The notes beneath the pieces are model-generated. The model saw only the letters and a program-made list of their open reading frames with translations, searched no databases and was not told the origin of the DNA. Made by a program: the position numbers and the translations under genes. From contig JAMXIF010000065.1 in NCBI GenBank assembly GCA_028583685.1, positions 31,697,169 through 31,761,168 on the forward strand: a DNA stretch of 64,000 nucleotides, in the 5' to 3' direction. This document shows positions 22,097-33,720 of this stretch, one piece after another. The stretch's first letter is position 1; each line of letters starts with the position of its first letter. Source of the stretch: Petaurus breviceps papuanus. Lineage: Eukaryota; Chordata; Mammalia; Diprotodontia; Petauridae.

Positions 22097-24140
22097 AGGT
22101 ACAAATCATGCTTGATCCATTTCAGTAATCTAGAGACACAAACCAAACTCTAAGACAAGCTAAAATCTGTAGCTGATATAAGGATTAGTCTTTTTCTGCC
22201 TTTCCCTTTGTTTATTTTTTTAATAAGGCTAATTCACAGCCAGAAAAAACAAACAAAACCAATAACAAAAACTGCTCTCTATTGCACGTTTACATCTTTA
22301 TAAGAGCCTTTTTATTAGACATTGCTTGTGATCTTTCTCCCCCTGCAATTTGGCATTAACATAAATTAACCAAATCCTCACTACTTTCTTACAACCATTC
22401 GGAGAGACCTCTATTGAATTTTATGCCTTTAGTTGAGAAAACCAACTTCAAAGCTTCTGGAAGCGAGGACAAGACCAAAGTCTTAAGCCAATGTTTTCTT
22501 CCTTCCCACTACTAACTTCCTACTATTCTTGGAATTGCTAATAATACTTTTTTCTCTCATGAAGATGAACAGAATCTGGTTTTATTTGACAGAGAACACA
22601 AGAGAGTACTATGGAATAGACTGCTTCTTCCAGCATCCCAGAACAGACAGCCCCTGATTACTTGGCATAGTTCTTGAGTCACTGAAGAAAACAAATAAAA
22701 ACAAAAAAGTCATCTTTAAGGGAATTGGTCATTATTCCTGGCCAGTTTTTGTAAATTTGAGTAAAAAGAAGGAAGACCATAAAGGAAGCAAAAGCAACAT
22801 AAATATATCAATGAGACAGGTGACCTTAATATGCATTTATGTGCATTTGCCCCATGCTAGTTATAGTTGTAGAATGAAGAAGAAATATATGACGTGATCT
22901 TCAGGAATCCATGACTTTAGAGAACATCCATATCTTCACTGTTTGGAACAACAGTATATTTTTGTGTTCTTCTAATGTACTGTTATATTTAAGTGAGTAG
23001 CCCACGTGTCTTATTCTACATATAATCTTCCTATGCAATGGGACAGAAACAGTTCCATTTTTATAATGTTCATTCTTAAACAAAACAATGGCTAGGATAT
23101 AGTCAGTGTTAATCAGTGCTTGTTGAATTCATAGGAAGATACCTTCATTGATTTTTAGCTAGAAAGGATCTTAGATGCTCTCTAGTCCAAAGCCCTCTTT
23201 TTCAGATGACAACTCAACTGAATATCACCATTCTGGAATGTCCTTCATCTTCCAACCTAACCAGGCAGAGAATTGTTTTTGTCCTTTGTAACTGAAGAAG
23301 GCCAAACTGACATTACAATGTCGAGGTCAAAGTACAGTGAACTGACTGTGGCAGATCAAACCAACATGAGCTTAGAAGTTTCCACCACAGGTCAGGCACA
23401 AATGGTCCACTTGAACATTCAGGAAGGCGATATCTTTAAATCTGTGCATCTTGAGGTAGTACCCCTGCGTGATTCACTTATTGGTCTCACAGTCACCCAC
23501 TGTTATCACCTCATGAATCACTGATTGAAGGCACCATGAAATGAATATCGTTTTTTAGAGATAAATGGATTCCATAACAGCTTCTCAAGAGTTTTAATGA
23601 CCATTCCTGAGTAAATGATATTTTCTAAATTAGTGATTGGGGGTTCCAGGATAGGACAACTACTGAATCCATGGTATGATGAGGGACTTTGAAAAGTAGT
23701 AGTTTTTTTTTAATAACATATAATCTGTCTTATTTTAATTTCATTTTGCTGAGTTTAGATTTTTCAGGAAGACCAGGCTATAAATATCACTTCTAACACA
23801 CTCTGTCTGTGACCATTAGAAAGTTACTTTACATTCCTGAACCTAATGTCCAAACTCTTTAAAATAGTTTCCATAAGATCTACTGCACAATACTGAAAGG
23901 CCTTATTTTCAACTGGGGCAAATTCACATAGAGTGTAGGGAGGGGAAAGGGGGCAGCAGGAAGATTATCTGACAACTGTCCTTGACATGAACTCATCAAA
24001 GGGTTTGTAGGTAGTTGCATAAAAATATTTCCTTTCTTCTCTGATCGTTTATTCCATTTTAAAAGTTCTTTTTATTGAAGATTTTCTACTTCACAGATCA
24101 TTGTCTCCTTGATAGAGAGTAGAGAAAGACCATGATTTGA
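22097..24140. other. No gene recognised; small MIR-like piece near 23160-23215
   Basis: Two kilobases of mostly unique sequence. A short MIR-type phrase, 'gatcttagatgctctctagtcc', lies near 23167. The 83-codon frame at 23273-23524 has no domain I recognise and no obvious flanking splice sites. Confidence 0.4.
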
Positions 24141-24149
24141 ATCAAGATA

Positions 24150-24300
24150 ACACATACATATATATATAATACAATATGTGTATATGTGTAAATATGCATA
24201 TGTGTATATATGTGTACATATGTGTGTGTACACATATACTCACATTCACACCATATATTACCCCAAATTTTAGGAGAATGTGTGTATGTGTATATATATG
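24150..24300. repeat. TATG/CATA low-complexity tract
   Basis: Mixed alternating purine-pyrimidine repeats (TATA, TGTG, CATA). Confidence 0.85.
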
Positions 24301-24459
24301 TTTTTCATTTGCACAAAAGACCTATATCACAAGTTGTAAGATGCATAGTGCTATCCTAATGTGGAAAATAGCGTCTAGTTCCTTCTTTTGTGTGAAATGT
24401 TTGATTTTTGGTTTCTTTGTTTCAAAAATAATTTCTTAATCTTCTACTTTGTGTAAAAA

Positions 24460-24585
24460 AAGTATTATATAGGAGATAGGTCATCAGCCTCAGAGCCAGG
24501 AAAGACTGAACTGAAATTTGCCTCTGCTACATGCAGTTGACCTCAGTAACTCACTTAAAATCTCATTATTCTAGGTAATAATCTA
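24460..24585 (+). mobile_element. MIR fragment
   Basis: Forward MIR head: 'catcagcctcagagccaggaaagactg', 'tttgcctctgctacatg', 'gacctcagtaactcacttaaaatctcatt'. Confidence 0.6.
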
Positions 24586-24880
24586 TGACAGTGTGTTGCA
24601 AGGAATTTGCTAACCTACATTGATGAAAACAAATATCCTCAAATGAGTTCATCTATATTAGTGTAATTGCAGGTCTAGTTCTTATCTTTGTTTGTATACT
24701 ATGATATTCCTGGCAAAATCTGAGATGCCGGGTTTATAATGAGAAAAACAAATCCTGTTTTCAAGGTACTTAGACTCCTTCTGGGGAAATAGCATACGTA
24801 CATTATAAGTCCACTTTTTTTATTCGTTTTGTTTTGTTGGGTTACCATTAGTACCTGGCCAAAACAATAGTAACCTTGCA
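24586..24880. other. No gene recognised
   Basis: Unique sequence. Nothing recognised. Confidence 0.4.
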
Positions 24881-24884
24881 TAGT

Positions 24885-25436
24885 AGATAGTAATTGAGCT
24901 GATCCTTGAAAAGACCTAAGACTTTTAAGATATTAAGGCAAGGAGGGAATAAATTACAAGGATGGGGAACAACTTGTACAAAAGCCTAGAACAGGAAAGT
25001 AGCATGCTGTATGTCAAGAACACTGAGTTGAACAGTGAAGCCAGAATTTCTGGTATATACAATGTAACAGCAATGTCTATTATCCCATGAAAAATAAGCT
25101 AGAGATATGTTAAAAATGTTTTATTGCCTGATGAGTTTTATTTCATCCAAGAAGCAATAGGTAGTTATTGGAATATAATGGGATGATAATTGAAGTAATC
25201 CAACATGTGCCTTAGAAATATCAAAATGTCAGAGTGGGCAAAAAATGAGTTGGAGGCAGGAGAGATATGAGGCATGGAGAACAATTAGGAGATAATTTTA
25301 ATAGTCCAAGTGAGATATAAGGAGTCAAAGGTTGGGGGCGGCTAGGTGGCGCAGCGAGTAAAGCACTGACCCCTGGAGTCAGGAAGACCTGAGTTCAGTT
25401 CCAGCCTCAGACACTTAACACACACACAGACACACA

Positions 25437-25477
<41 letters not shown>

Positions 25478-26010
25478 GCTGTGTAACCTTGGGCAAGTTA
25501 CTTAACCCCAATTGCCCTCCAAAAGGCAAAAAATAAAAGAGTTAAAGGTTGGTGATAGAAGTAGACAGAAGAGGAGAGCTGTGAAATGTTGTGGAGGCAG
25601 AATAAACAAAACAAGTCTTTTGGAAGAATGTCAGTGAAACTGGCAAAAAAAAAAGGGGGGGGAGAGTTTGGAAAAAAAATGTAGGTTTGAGGGCAAAATT
25701 ACATGTCCTGCTTTAGAATGTTGAGTCAGCTATTTCTCATAGGGCTGAACATGAAGATTTGTAAATTATCTGCTTGTAAATGATAACTGAATATTAGTGT
25801 CCACACAGAAAAAAAACACGGGAGATGAAATTATCATAGTAGCAACAAAGATATGGAGCTTTTTTCCCTATAGAGAGATATCCTTATAGTTTTAAAGCAA
25901 AATTGTATATAAATTGAAGAGGTGTAAACCAGATATAAAAAATCCAAGGGAAAGGATTATTATTGATTAGGGGAAGAATAAATCATCATAGATAGCTTGC
26001 CAAAGAAGAG
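24885..26010 (-). mobile_element. L2 LINE, ORF to 3' region, split by a SINE
   Basis: Reverse-strand L2. On the plus strand it shows 'gatccttgaaaagacct', 'ggttggaggcaggagagatatgaggc' type text near 25249, 'tttaatagtccaagtgagat' near 25298 and 'gaaatgttgtggaggcagaata' near 25583. Beyond 25700 are the complements of the L2 reverse-transcriptase region ('gatttgtaaattatctgc' near 25756, the complement of a 'YADDsq'-like block). A tRNA SINE at 25336-25538 interrupts it. Confidence 0.75.
25336..25538 (+). mobile_element. tRNA-derived SINE with an internal CA microsatellite
   Basis: Flanked by a 14-bp target duplication with one mismatch (gagtcaaaggttgg at 25322-25335; gagttaaaggttgg at 25539-25552). 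Head 'gggcggctaggtggcgcagcg', B-box-like 'gagttcagttcc', then a CA repeat of about 50 bp at 25420-25471 between the head and the 'ctgtgtaaccttgggcaag' tail domain. It ends 'ccctccaaaaggcaaaa'. Confidence 0.95.
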
Positions 26011-26260
26011 AGTGTTGCACCTGGTCTGAAAGTATGCTTAGGGTGTCAACACATTTGTTGAAACAACAGCCATATACTTTGCCTCAGCTAAAACAAAAGT
26101 AATAGACATTGCTTCAACTGATACTCTTATGCAATAAGAGGGAGAGAATGGAAGCAGTAATCCACTGGCTTAGCCATCTCTCCAAAATTCAAGTTCAATT
26201 AAAAAGCTGACATTTATATTTTCCAAAGGGAATTAAGTATATAAACTCTTCACATCCTCC
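26011..26260. other. No gene recognised
   Basis: Unique sequence. Nothing recognised. Confidence 0.4.
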
Positions 26261-26261
26261 C

Positions 26262-26440
26262 CACAACTTCTGATGTTTGTGGTATCTCCATTTCACAGAT
26301 TGGAGAAGACAGATTTAGAGAGGCAAAGAGAAATCAGCTCATGACCTTCAATTATTTTGGTATCACTTTCCTCATCTGTATGATAAATATAATGGGCTAA
26401 CTAATTGCTAAGACCCCTTCCATTGATAAAGTTCTGATTC
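26262..26440 (-). mobile_element. MIR-type fragments
   Basis: Reverse core 'atctccatttcacagattggagaag' and 'agagaggcaaagagaaatcag' at the left. A forward 'ctttcctcatctgtatgataaatataatgg' phrase is at 26367. These are two short opposing pieces. Confidence 0.45.
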
Positions 26441-26884
26441 TTAACATTAGAGGTAGAAATGACCCCTGGATACTTTCTTACTTCTGGGCTGTCACTCCAT
26501 CTCCTATGCACACAGCTTCTCAAAAATATGATCAAGGAATGGGCTACCATTCAGAAGCCCAGAGCCAATGCCCAGTGGAGAATTTGGGAGAATTTAATTT
26601 TTATCACATTTTGTAGGGTATCAATTATTATTCCTACTCCCAGTCTTGGGAATTATAAAGGAAAGTATGAAGCGGCGCTGTTGAATTGGGTGAAACAACC
26701 CCTTTTATATGATTCTGGACTGCAATTCATTATCTTTATTTTTTTTCTCAAGAACTTAATTTACCAAAGCAAATGGCAGACATGAGCTCAAAACTCAGCT
26801 CTCATCAGAGGCAAAAAAATGTGCAATCCCCAACTAGATAAATTTTCAAAATGCCATTCTCCAGGTGAGGAAACATGTGGGTGT
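26441..26884. other. No gene recognised
   Basis: A 108-codon frame at 26459-26785 shows no recognisable domain and no repeat motif. I treat it as chance. Confidence 0.4.
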
Positions 26885-27115
26885 CTTTTACAGTCTGCAC
26901 TCTGCTATCCCCAGGTGTGAATTGCTAAGGACTTAATTAATGCAGAGGGCCTCATTGCTTTATATTTTGAGCTGCCTCTCTACTCTCCTTTCATCTAGTC
27001 ATTACAGATTAGCGCTATCTACACTGTCAGGCTTCCCTTGTAGTATGAGTAATGAGTAATTAGAAATTCCAATTAGCAAATCAGGGACCTTAAAAATATA
27101 TACCATGATTGTCAT
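26885..27115. promoter_or_regulatory. Candidate conserved non-coding element
   Basis: Repeat-free block. It holds a T-box half-site, AGGTGTGA, at 26913-26920, a homeodomain-like TTAATTAATG at about 26933, and repeated TAAT/AATTAG cores at 27050-27076. No coding frame. Regulatory function is inferred from this motif mix and its isolation from repeats. Confidence 0.3.
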
Positions 27116-27174
27116 TCATCCCTTTCCTCATCTTTTACCTCCCCCCCCCAAAATGTACATACACATAGACTACA

Positions 27175-27350
27175 GATTTCAACCTGGTAGGAGCTATAGA
27201 GGTGACCTAGTATAACCCCCATCATTTTACAGATAAAGACTAAAAGGAACAAGGTTATTAGCCAAAGTCACAAAGGCATTCCTTGGTCAAGCTACTATGG
27301 AAACCCAGGACCTGTGGCTGCTAATACAACACTGTGTCCCTTGCACAGTG
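27175..27350 (-). mobile_element. MIR/THER-type fragment
   Basis: Reverse text 'ggtgacctagtataacccccatcattttacagataaagac', then 'agccaaagtcacaaaggc' and 'gaaacccaggacctgtgg'. Confidence 0.6.
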
Positions 27351-27750
27351 ATTTCTCTGTCCAGTTCTTATGTTGCTAAGTCCTGAGAACTGTTAACACA
27401 CCTGCCTACACTGACCGTGTCCTGATTTGTAATATCAGTATCTCTTTATCAGGGAGGACATTCCACATCTGGATCAGGTTACTGTACTGAAGCTTCAGAC
27501 TCTTCTTTCTTGGCGTTGTTCACTTGGTAGGACACTCCAGAGCCTGTCCTTAGCTTCCACAATGGATTCATGGTATTCATTAGTCCCCTTTCTCTATATT
27601 AGATGACCTTCCACTTATAGACCATGCAGTGCTACATTCTTCTGGTCCAGACAATGTGTGTCTTTCCCTTATCCTCTTACTGTCATTAATCTGTCTTTGA
27701 TATTTACAAATGTATGGTAGCTGTCACTCTGATCATTAAATATCTCAGCA
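27351..27750. other. No gene recognised
   Basis: Pyrimidine-leaning unique sequence. Nothing recognised. Confidence 0.4.
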
Positions 27751-27754
27751 GCAG

Positions 27755-27812
27755 CACCAATAATGATACCAATAGCTAACATTTATATAGCACTTTAAGA
27801 TTTGCAAGGCAT
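27755..27812 (-). mobile_element. MIR/THER 3'-end fragment
   Basis: 'atagctaacatttatatagcactttaagatttgcaaggc' is the reverse of the common CORE-SINE 3' end. Confidence 0.6.
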
Positions 27813-28047
27813 GTATATCTATATCTCCATACAACATGTATACATGTGCACACACACATATATGTGCAAAGGGATCTGATTCTGAATCATTTTATAATGT
27901 ATCTATTCTATTCTATTCTGTTTCTATTCCGATCTTATGCTATATCACTGCCCCATTTTGTATGCATGTTCAGACCACATTTCTTTGTTTCTGCCTATTA
28001 ACTAAGTTGAGAAGTTCAGCTCTCCCAATAATCATTGTTCCATTCTT

Positions 28048-28203
28048 TTTTTTTTTGAAGCAATTGGAGTTAAGTAACTTGCTCAAGGTCACATGGTCAG
28101 TTATTTCTGGGTGTGGTGCTAAGTATCTGAGCCCAGATTTGATCCCCAGGTCATCCTGACACTGGAGACGGTGCTCTTACTCGCTGTGCTACCTGGCCGC
28201 CCC
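28048..28203 (-). mobile_element. tRNA-derived SINE, monomer type R
   Basis: Flanked by 15-bp target repeats with two mismatches (cattgttccattctt at 28033; cactgttctattctt at 28204). Reverse order: T run, 'gcaattggagttaagtaacttgctcaagg' type tail, the R signature in reverse ('cagttatttctgggtgtggtgc'), B-box complement and head. Confidence 0.93.
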
Positions 28204-28500
28204 CACTGTTCTATTCTTGCCTGAAGAAAATCTGTTATCTTTGAGGGATATAATGGACACCTGGGAGTTTGGTATACTATCTCTAATTTTGCAATTAGAG
28301 CCAAATAGAGAAGATTTCTTATTCTAAGGAGTTGCTTAATCTCTAAGTTAGTTAAAAGAAGAATTATTATCCCTCATACCTTCAGCTCCTAGGAAAATAA
28401 CATTGTTTCTGTTCACCTTAATTTTGAAACATAACAAGTCTATGTCTATTAGTCTTTATCTGGATATATGTATTTATACACACACATACGCATACACACC
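28204..28500. other. No gene recognised
   Basis: Unique sequence. Nothing recognised. Confidence 0.4.
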
Positions 28501-28504
28501 ACTG

Positions 28505-28632
28505 CCATGCAGGATTTTATAGATAAGAAAACTGCATGTGAAAGAGATTAAGTATTTTGCCCAGCAAATAAAATCAGAAAGCTATTTGAACTCAGATCTT
28601 CTTTACTTCAGCCACTTAACTATGAAGTAACA
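28505..28632 (-). mobile_element. MIR fragment
   Basis: Reverse MIR: 'ttttatagataagaaaactg', 'aagagattaagtattttgcccagcaa', 'tttgaactcagatcttc'. Confidence 0.65.
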
Positions 28633-28884
28633 GCCCCAAGACAAGCAATGCTCATTAAGAAAATGCATTCTTTGATTGATTTTAACAGTGGATTACTTGA
28701 TCACTTTTACACTTCAGCAATGTCCCCCTAATGGGGAGCATGAAGCTCATTTTGAAATGACTATATATATAGTGATTTATGGTGCACATTCACCAAATGA
28801 TGGATGATTTTGGACTTAGTCACCTAGCATTTGGCTTCTTGAGGCATTTAGATTCAAGCCCATTCAGTGATCCTTAATCAAGTG

Positions 28885-29690
28885 ATTGACATTTTTTCTT
28901 TTTCTCATTTTTTTTTTAGTTTTCAACATCCACTTTTATAAGATTTTAAATGCCCATTTTTTCTCCTTTCTTTCCCTTCTCCCTCCTCCCCAAGACAGCA
29001 AGTAATCAGATATGGGCTATATGTGTACAATCATATTAATTATTTTTACACATTAATAATGTTGTAAAAGAAGAATCAGAAATAAAGGGAAAAACACAAG
29101 AAAAAAAGTGAAAATAGTATGTTTTTATCTGCATTCAGACTCCATAGTCCCCCCCCCCCCCCCCCCCCCCCCCCCGCCCCAGATGTGTATACCATTTTCC
29201 ATCATGAGACTTTGGGAATTTTCTTGGATCATTATGTTGCTGAGAAGAGTTCAATCTAACATAGTTTACCATTGCACAGTTAACCATTGCTGTTACTCTG
29301 TACAATGTTCTCCTGGTTTTGCTCACTTCCCTCAGTATCAGTTCATATAATTCTTTTCATGTTTTTCTGAATTGACTACGCATCATTTCTTATAGTGCAA
29401 TAGTATCCCATTACATTTATATACCACAACTTGTTCAGTCATTCCCCAAATGATGGGCATCCCCCCTCAATTTCTAATTCTTTGTGACCTCAAAAAGAGT
29501 TGCTATAAATATGTTTGTACTTGTGAATAACTTTTTCACTCTTTAATGATCTCTTTGAGTTGTAGACCTAGTAGTGGCATTGCTGGATAAAAGGGTAAGC
29601 ACAGTTTTATAGCCCTTTGGGCACAGTTCCAAATTGCTAATCAGAATGATTGGTTCAGTTCACAACTCCACCACCAATGTGTTACTATAT
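28885..29690 (-). mobile_element. L1 3' end, 5'-truncated
   Basis: Left end is T-rich (the A tail), followed by 'agttttcaacatccacttttataagatttt'-like L1 3'-UTR text. The complements of the L1 3' landmarks come next: 'gagaagagttcaat' near 29241, 'tcccattacatttatataccacaacttgttcagtcattcccc' near 29406-29448, 'ttgagttgtagacctagtag' near 29553 and 'cagttcacaactccaccac' near 29656. A 27-base C run lies inside. Confidence 0.85.
29149..29180. repeat. Poly(C) run
   Basis: 27 consecutive C, then G and four C. On the L1 sense strand this is a G run at a place where related copies have an A/G-rich stretch before 'ctgtggagtctgaatgcag'. Confidence 0.97.
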
Positions 29691-30020
29691 TGTAAACTTC
29701 CATGTAGTGCTAAATGATCAGACCAAGTTGGTTGGACATAGTTTAGTGGTTGGAAAGATCAGAAAACACCGTAACTCTTTTAGATCTAATTTCTGCCATA
29801 GGTTGTTTTGTGTTTGTTTGCCTTTACTTATTTTTTTCTGTTATATCTGTCCAGTTCTGAGAGCAGTAGTGTAAAGTCTTCTTCTGTCCTGGTATTATTA
29901 TCTATGTGATTTTTGGAGTTCATTTTTTTTCCTTTATAAATTCAGATACTTTGTCATCTGAATAAACAATGTGCATATATATGTATATTTGTTGATTGTC
30001 TTTATTTCTTTCAATTATTG
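29691..30020. other. No gene recognised
   Basis: Unique AT-rich sequence. Nothing recognised. Confidence 0.4.
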
Positions 30021-30023
30021 TGG

Positions 30024-30798
30024 TGTACAAAACTGTCTAATCTGCAAGAAAAACCACTGAAGCAGAGCTCTAAGTCAATAGCATTTTATTAAAGTTGCCT
30101 CAATCCTCTCTAATGAAGGGGACCTCATACCTTTCTCATGATCTAAGATGCTCCCTGGCCCCCCAGGACTTTGTTTTTATAGAGTATGACACAGACACTC
30201 AGAATAGGCAAAATTAAAAAAAAAATTCACTGCTTGATAGGCTTTGTTTTTGAGGGTCAAAAATTATCTATCAGTAGGGATAGGGTCATAGGTAGAACAA
30301 AACACAGGATATCTCTGCTGATTAGTTGATCATAAGTTGGATGGGTCCCTCCTCATACTGGGTGAGAGGAGCTAGCATGAATAGTACCGTGTTACATTGA
30401 GGAGCTTTCCATACCATGCCAAAGTTTTCTAATTATGCTAGACTTGGAAATTGAATTTGAATAGATCAGGATGGGAATATTTTTGTCGGTATTCTTGTGG
30501 TTGCACAAGTGAGCTTCATAACTGGTTAAACAAAAGATGAACATTAGATTATATTTTGAGGCCTACTATAAAGGCCTTGGATAAACTATCTTATCTAATA
30601 ATCCCTCTTTAATTTATGTAAAATGTGCATTAATATGTGTTCATTCTTGTAATATTGTTTGGAGACTAACTAAAGAGACGTTACTAGATGAGTGTATCTC
30701 TAATAATTGCTAACAGTCATTATTTACTTTATGGAATCATCCTGAACTGATTAAGGCTGATTGGAATCAGGAGAGGCCCAAATCAATCATTTCTCACA
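30024..30798 (-). mobile_element. Probable solo LTR (fossil, minus strand)
   Basis: Near the left end the complement of AATAAA lies at about 30087 ('ttttatta'), about 55 bp inside. That is the position expected for the R/U5 end of a reverse LTR. The right part ends in a ...CA-like terminus near 30798. A TG start is possible at 30024 or 30034. No clear target duplication was found, so it is probably old, and the family is unknown. Length about 0.77 kb with no internal region seen. Confidence 0.45.
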
Positions 30799-31004
30799 GT
30801 ATAATGTATTTTCTTTGTTCATCTTGCGTGACATAATTTTTAATAATATGATTTCAAGTTTTACTTTTCAAAATTTACCTAATACATAGTAAACTTCATT
30901 ACAATTTCTCCTTTGCATTTTTTTGTTTTATTTCCCTTTTTACATGGGTTTCCCATAAGCAACACATTGAGATGTTTTATTTTCTTATCCATTCTGCATT
31001 CATA

Positions 31005-31145
31005 TATATGAATTATATTATTATAATATATATTATGTAATTTATATTATAATATAAATAAAATATATATTATATATAATATATATATTATAATATAATC
31101 ATATATAATTATATAATAAACATATTATTATACATTCATATATAC
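31005..31145. repeat. AT-only palindromic tract
   Basis: About 140 bases of A/T built from TATAAT, ATATTA and similar self-complementary units, like the tract at 3695-3852. Confidence 0.9.
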
Positions 31146-31830
31146 CCTGAAGGGCAAAATGAAGGATTTTTTAAATGAAGAGACTTTCTAAAGATAGAAA
31201 AATAAAGCACTCATCAAAATTGTATATAATTTGCCTTCATGTACAGGGGGAAATACTATATACTACTAATTCCTTGTCACATAATGGTTAAATTTATTAA
31301 TTTCAAAAACTTAAAAGTGAATTCTTTAACTGTCCAAGAAAAAGGCTTTCACATACAAAGAAAGGGATATCAAATATTCCAAAATTATTATTCTCCCATT
31401 TAAGAGAACATAGTACATAGAACATGATAGGAATTATATGTCCTGAAACCTGGTTCTAATCATCATTGAAAAAATAAAAGAAGAATGTTTAGAAAAAATA
31501 GGGATTTGTGTTACCCGCCTTATTTGGATATCTGACTTTCAAACACCCCAAAAAAGGAAAATGTATGAAAGGTAAATAAATACAATTGCCAAGAAAATAA
31601 TAATTAGTGAATTTAATTACTCCATGTTTTGATCTTACTTAAAAAAAGAAATACAGAGCCTCACCTGTGAGACTGAGTTAAGTAAGCAATCAAACAATAA
31701 GTAAACAATTTAACAAAAAGAATCTTTGAGAGAGGCTTTAAGCACACAAGAGGATCACAGATGCCAGTGGAAATAAAAGAAATAGAAGTAAAGATAGAAT
31801 TACAAAGCTAAAAGATTTTGCATTAAACCT
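31146..31830. other. No gene recognised
   Basis: A-rich unique sequence. Nothing recognised. Confidence 0.4.
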
Positions 31831-31834
31831 TGGA

Positions 31835-31960
31835 ACATCTCAGCCCCTGAGGTTCACACAGCTAGTAAATGCCTGAAGCTGGATTTAAACTAAGGAACAA
31901 CAAATAACAACAACCCAACCTTCAAGTTCAGTACTCGATTCCTCATACTACCCCGCTATT
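31835..31960 (-). mobile_element. MIR fragment
   Basis: Reverse MIR text: 'cccctgaggttcacacagctagtaaatgcctgaagctggatttaaac', then 'ttcagtactcgattcc'. Confidence 0.65.
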
Positions 31961-33147
31961 ACTGTAACAATTGGAATTGGCCTTCTCTAGAGAGAGTAAT
32001 TTCCTTCCTGTGGTCTTCATGCACTGTTCTGATATGTTATTGAGTGGTGTCTTTTTAAGCTATAGACTAGATGAGATATCTCTATGGGCCTTTTGACTTC
32101 TGAAATGATGAAGCTCAACAATCTCACATTCATTTCCCTGACCCCAAAGTCTAGTAAGATGGAATGCATATAATTAGTGATTATTTCATATTTGTTGAAA
32201 TTGTAATTAAAGAAATATACTGAATACCACAGTTTAAAACTAAGTTCCTACCAAAAAAATCAGAAAATATACATCACCCTGAATTTAAAACACATTCTAT
32301 GAGGAACAAGTTCTTGGGATTTTCATTTAGATATCCTGTATAGCAGATAGCAATTGGAAAATTTGATTACCAACAATTAGGTTAAATTTCACTCTTGTCA
32401 TTATAACTTTGGGAATTCAGTGTAACAATGTGAGCATTCTGCTTTTTTGTTGTCATATTGATGTACAGTCCTACAAGGGAATAGTTCAGCACTGGATCTT
32501 CATGTGCCAATGATGGAACCAATGGAAAAATGGGTCCCCTATAAAGGTTCCTTTAACTTTCCCACACATTTCAGTAGCCTAGATCTCTAGGTTTATCTGA
32601 AGCATCCAGTTATCCAAGTCAATAATCCTTTCAACTGTCTTTTTGATGTAATCCTAATAAAGTTGCCTGCAGCCCCAATATTCTAACTTTCTTATAGGCC
32701 CTATTGAACAGTAGGCCCACTTCCCCTACCTATCCACACTCTGACTCACCTCCCTGACTCAATATCCTAACTTCTTCATATATGCCTCCCTGCTCACTAG
32801 AACAGGCATGTCCATGAACTGATATTTCTCACAGAAAGAGCAGACATGTCCATGTGATGGAATCCCAGCCACTGCCTCCACTAGTCACTTCCCCTGGATC
32901 CATTCTTCACATTACCCACAGAAACAGTAGGTATGTCCATGTCCTCAACCACAACCACATCTATCTGGTCTCAGAAAGGACCAAAAGACTAAGCGAATCA
33001 CAAAGCAGCACCACCAGGATGCCCAAGCAGGATGTGGACCCCAAAACAATAGAAGAGACTTTCCCTAAGTAGGCACCTGTGTAGTATTAGCAAAAGGTAC
33101 CATTTAGGTGAAGTAATGATATAAATAGTCTTAATATAATATTATCA
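31961..33147. other. No gene recognised
   Basis: No family recognised. The C-rich stretch at 32690-32960 could belong to the LTR-like region that follows, but I cannot show this. The 72-codon frame at 32854-33072 has no known domain. Confidence 0.35.
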
Positions 33148-33173
33148 TACATACATACATACATACATACACT
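33148..33173. repeat. (CATA)n microsatellite
   Basis: About six tandem CATA units. Confidence 0.9.
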
Positions 33174-33194
33174 CCAAATGGGATTTTTGCCTGT

Positions 33195-33720
33195 ATTATG
33201 GTAATCACATGCATAGTTTCTCCCTTCTATATTGCCTAATCCATTAACAAACCCCTCTTGCCTTTATAATATTTATAATTTCTGTTATGTGATTGCATCT
33301 ATACCCAAAAAATCTATCTTGCTTTCTCTGAGGTTATTGGTTCCTCTTGGAACTTAGCCCACTTCATGAGAGAAGTTAACCTCAATAAATGCCCATACTT
33401 GCATTAGAAGACGTCTGACTCTAGATTCTTTGAGACAGTTTCATCATAACATATCGCGAAACCTCAACACTTTCATTGCACCCAACCTGCTTGACACTGC
33501 CCTGACCCTTCATTCCCTGTTGCCTCTGGACAATCCCAGGCTACTTATCCCCTTAGATCCCATCTAAATTTCCCTACAATCATTTTTTCCCTATAAAACT
33601 AGGTCCTTATCAAACGTGCAGACTCATTAGAAGCATCACCTTCCCAACCGGTGTCATAATAAACTTACTATTTGTATCAAAAGAAGGCTTGAGTGGTCAA
33701 TTTTTTTCAAGGCAGATGCC
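33195..33720 (+). mobile_element. Possible LTR remnants (fossil)
   Basis: Two LTR-3'-like segments lie in a row. The first has AATAAA at about 33384 followed by a short R/U5-like tail. The second has a TATA-like 'ctataaaa' at about 33590 and AATAAA at about 33658. No terminal duplication or internal region can be defined and the family is unknown. Two related LTR fragments or one rearranged LTR are both possible. Confidence 0.35.

Noticed and set aside
25420-25471. Regular short repeats considered as a CRISPR-like array
   Set aside because: It is a plain CA microsatellite inside a SINE. There are no spacers, and the sequence is from a vertebrate.
26459-26785. 108-codon plus-strand frame
   Set aside because: No domain or exon boundaries. 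The amino-acid pattern is unremarkable and there is no supporting context.
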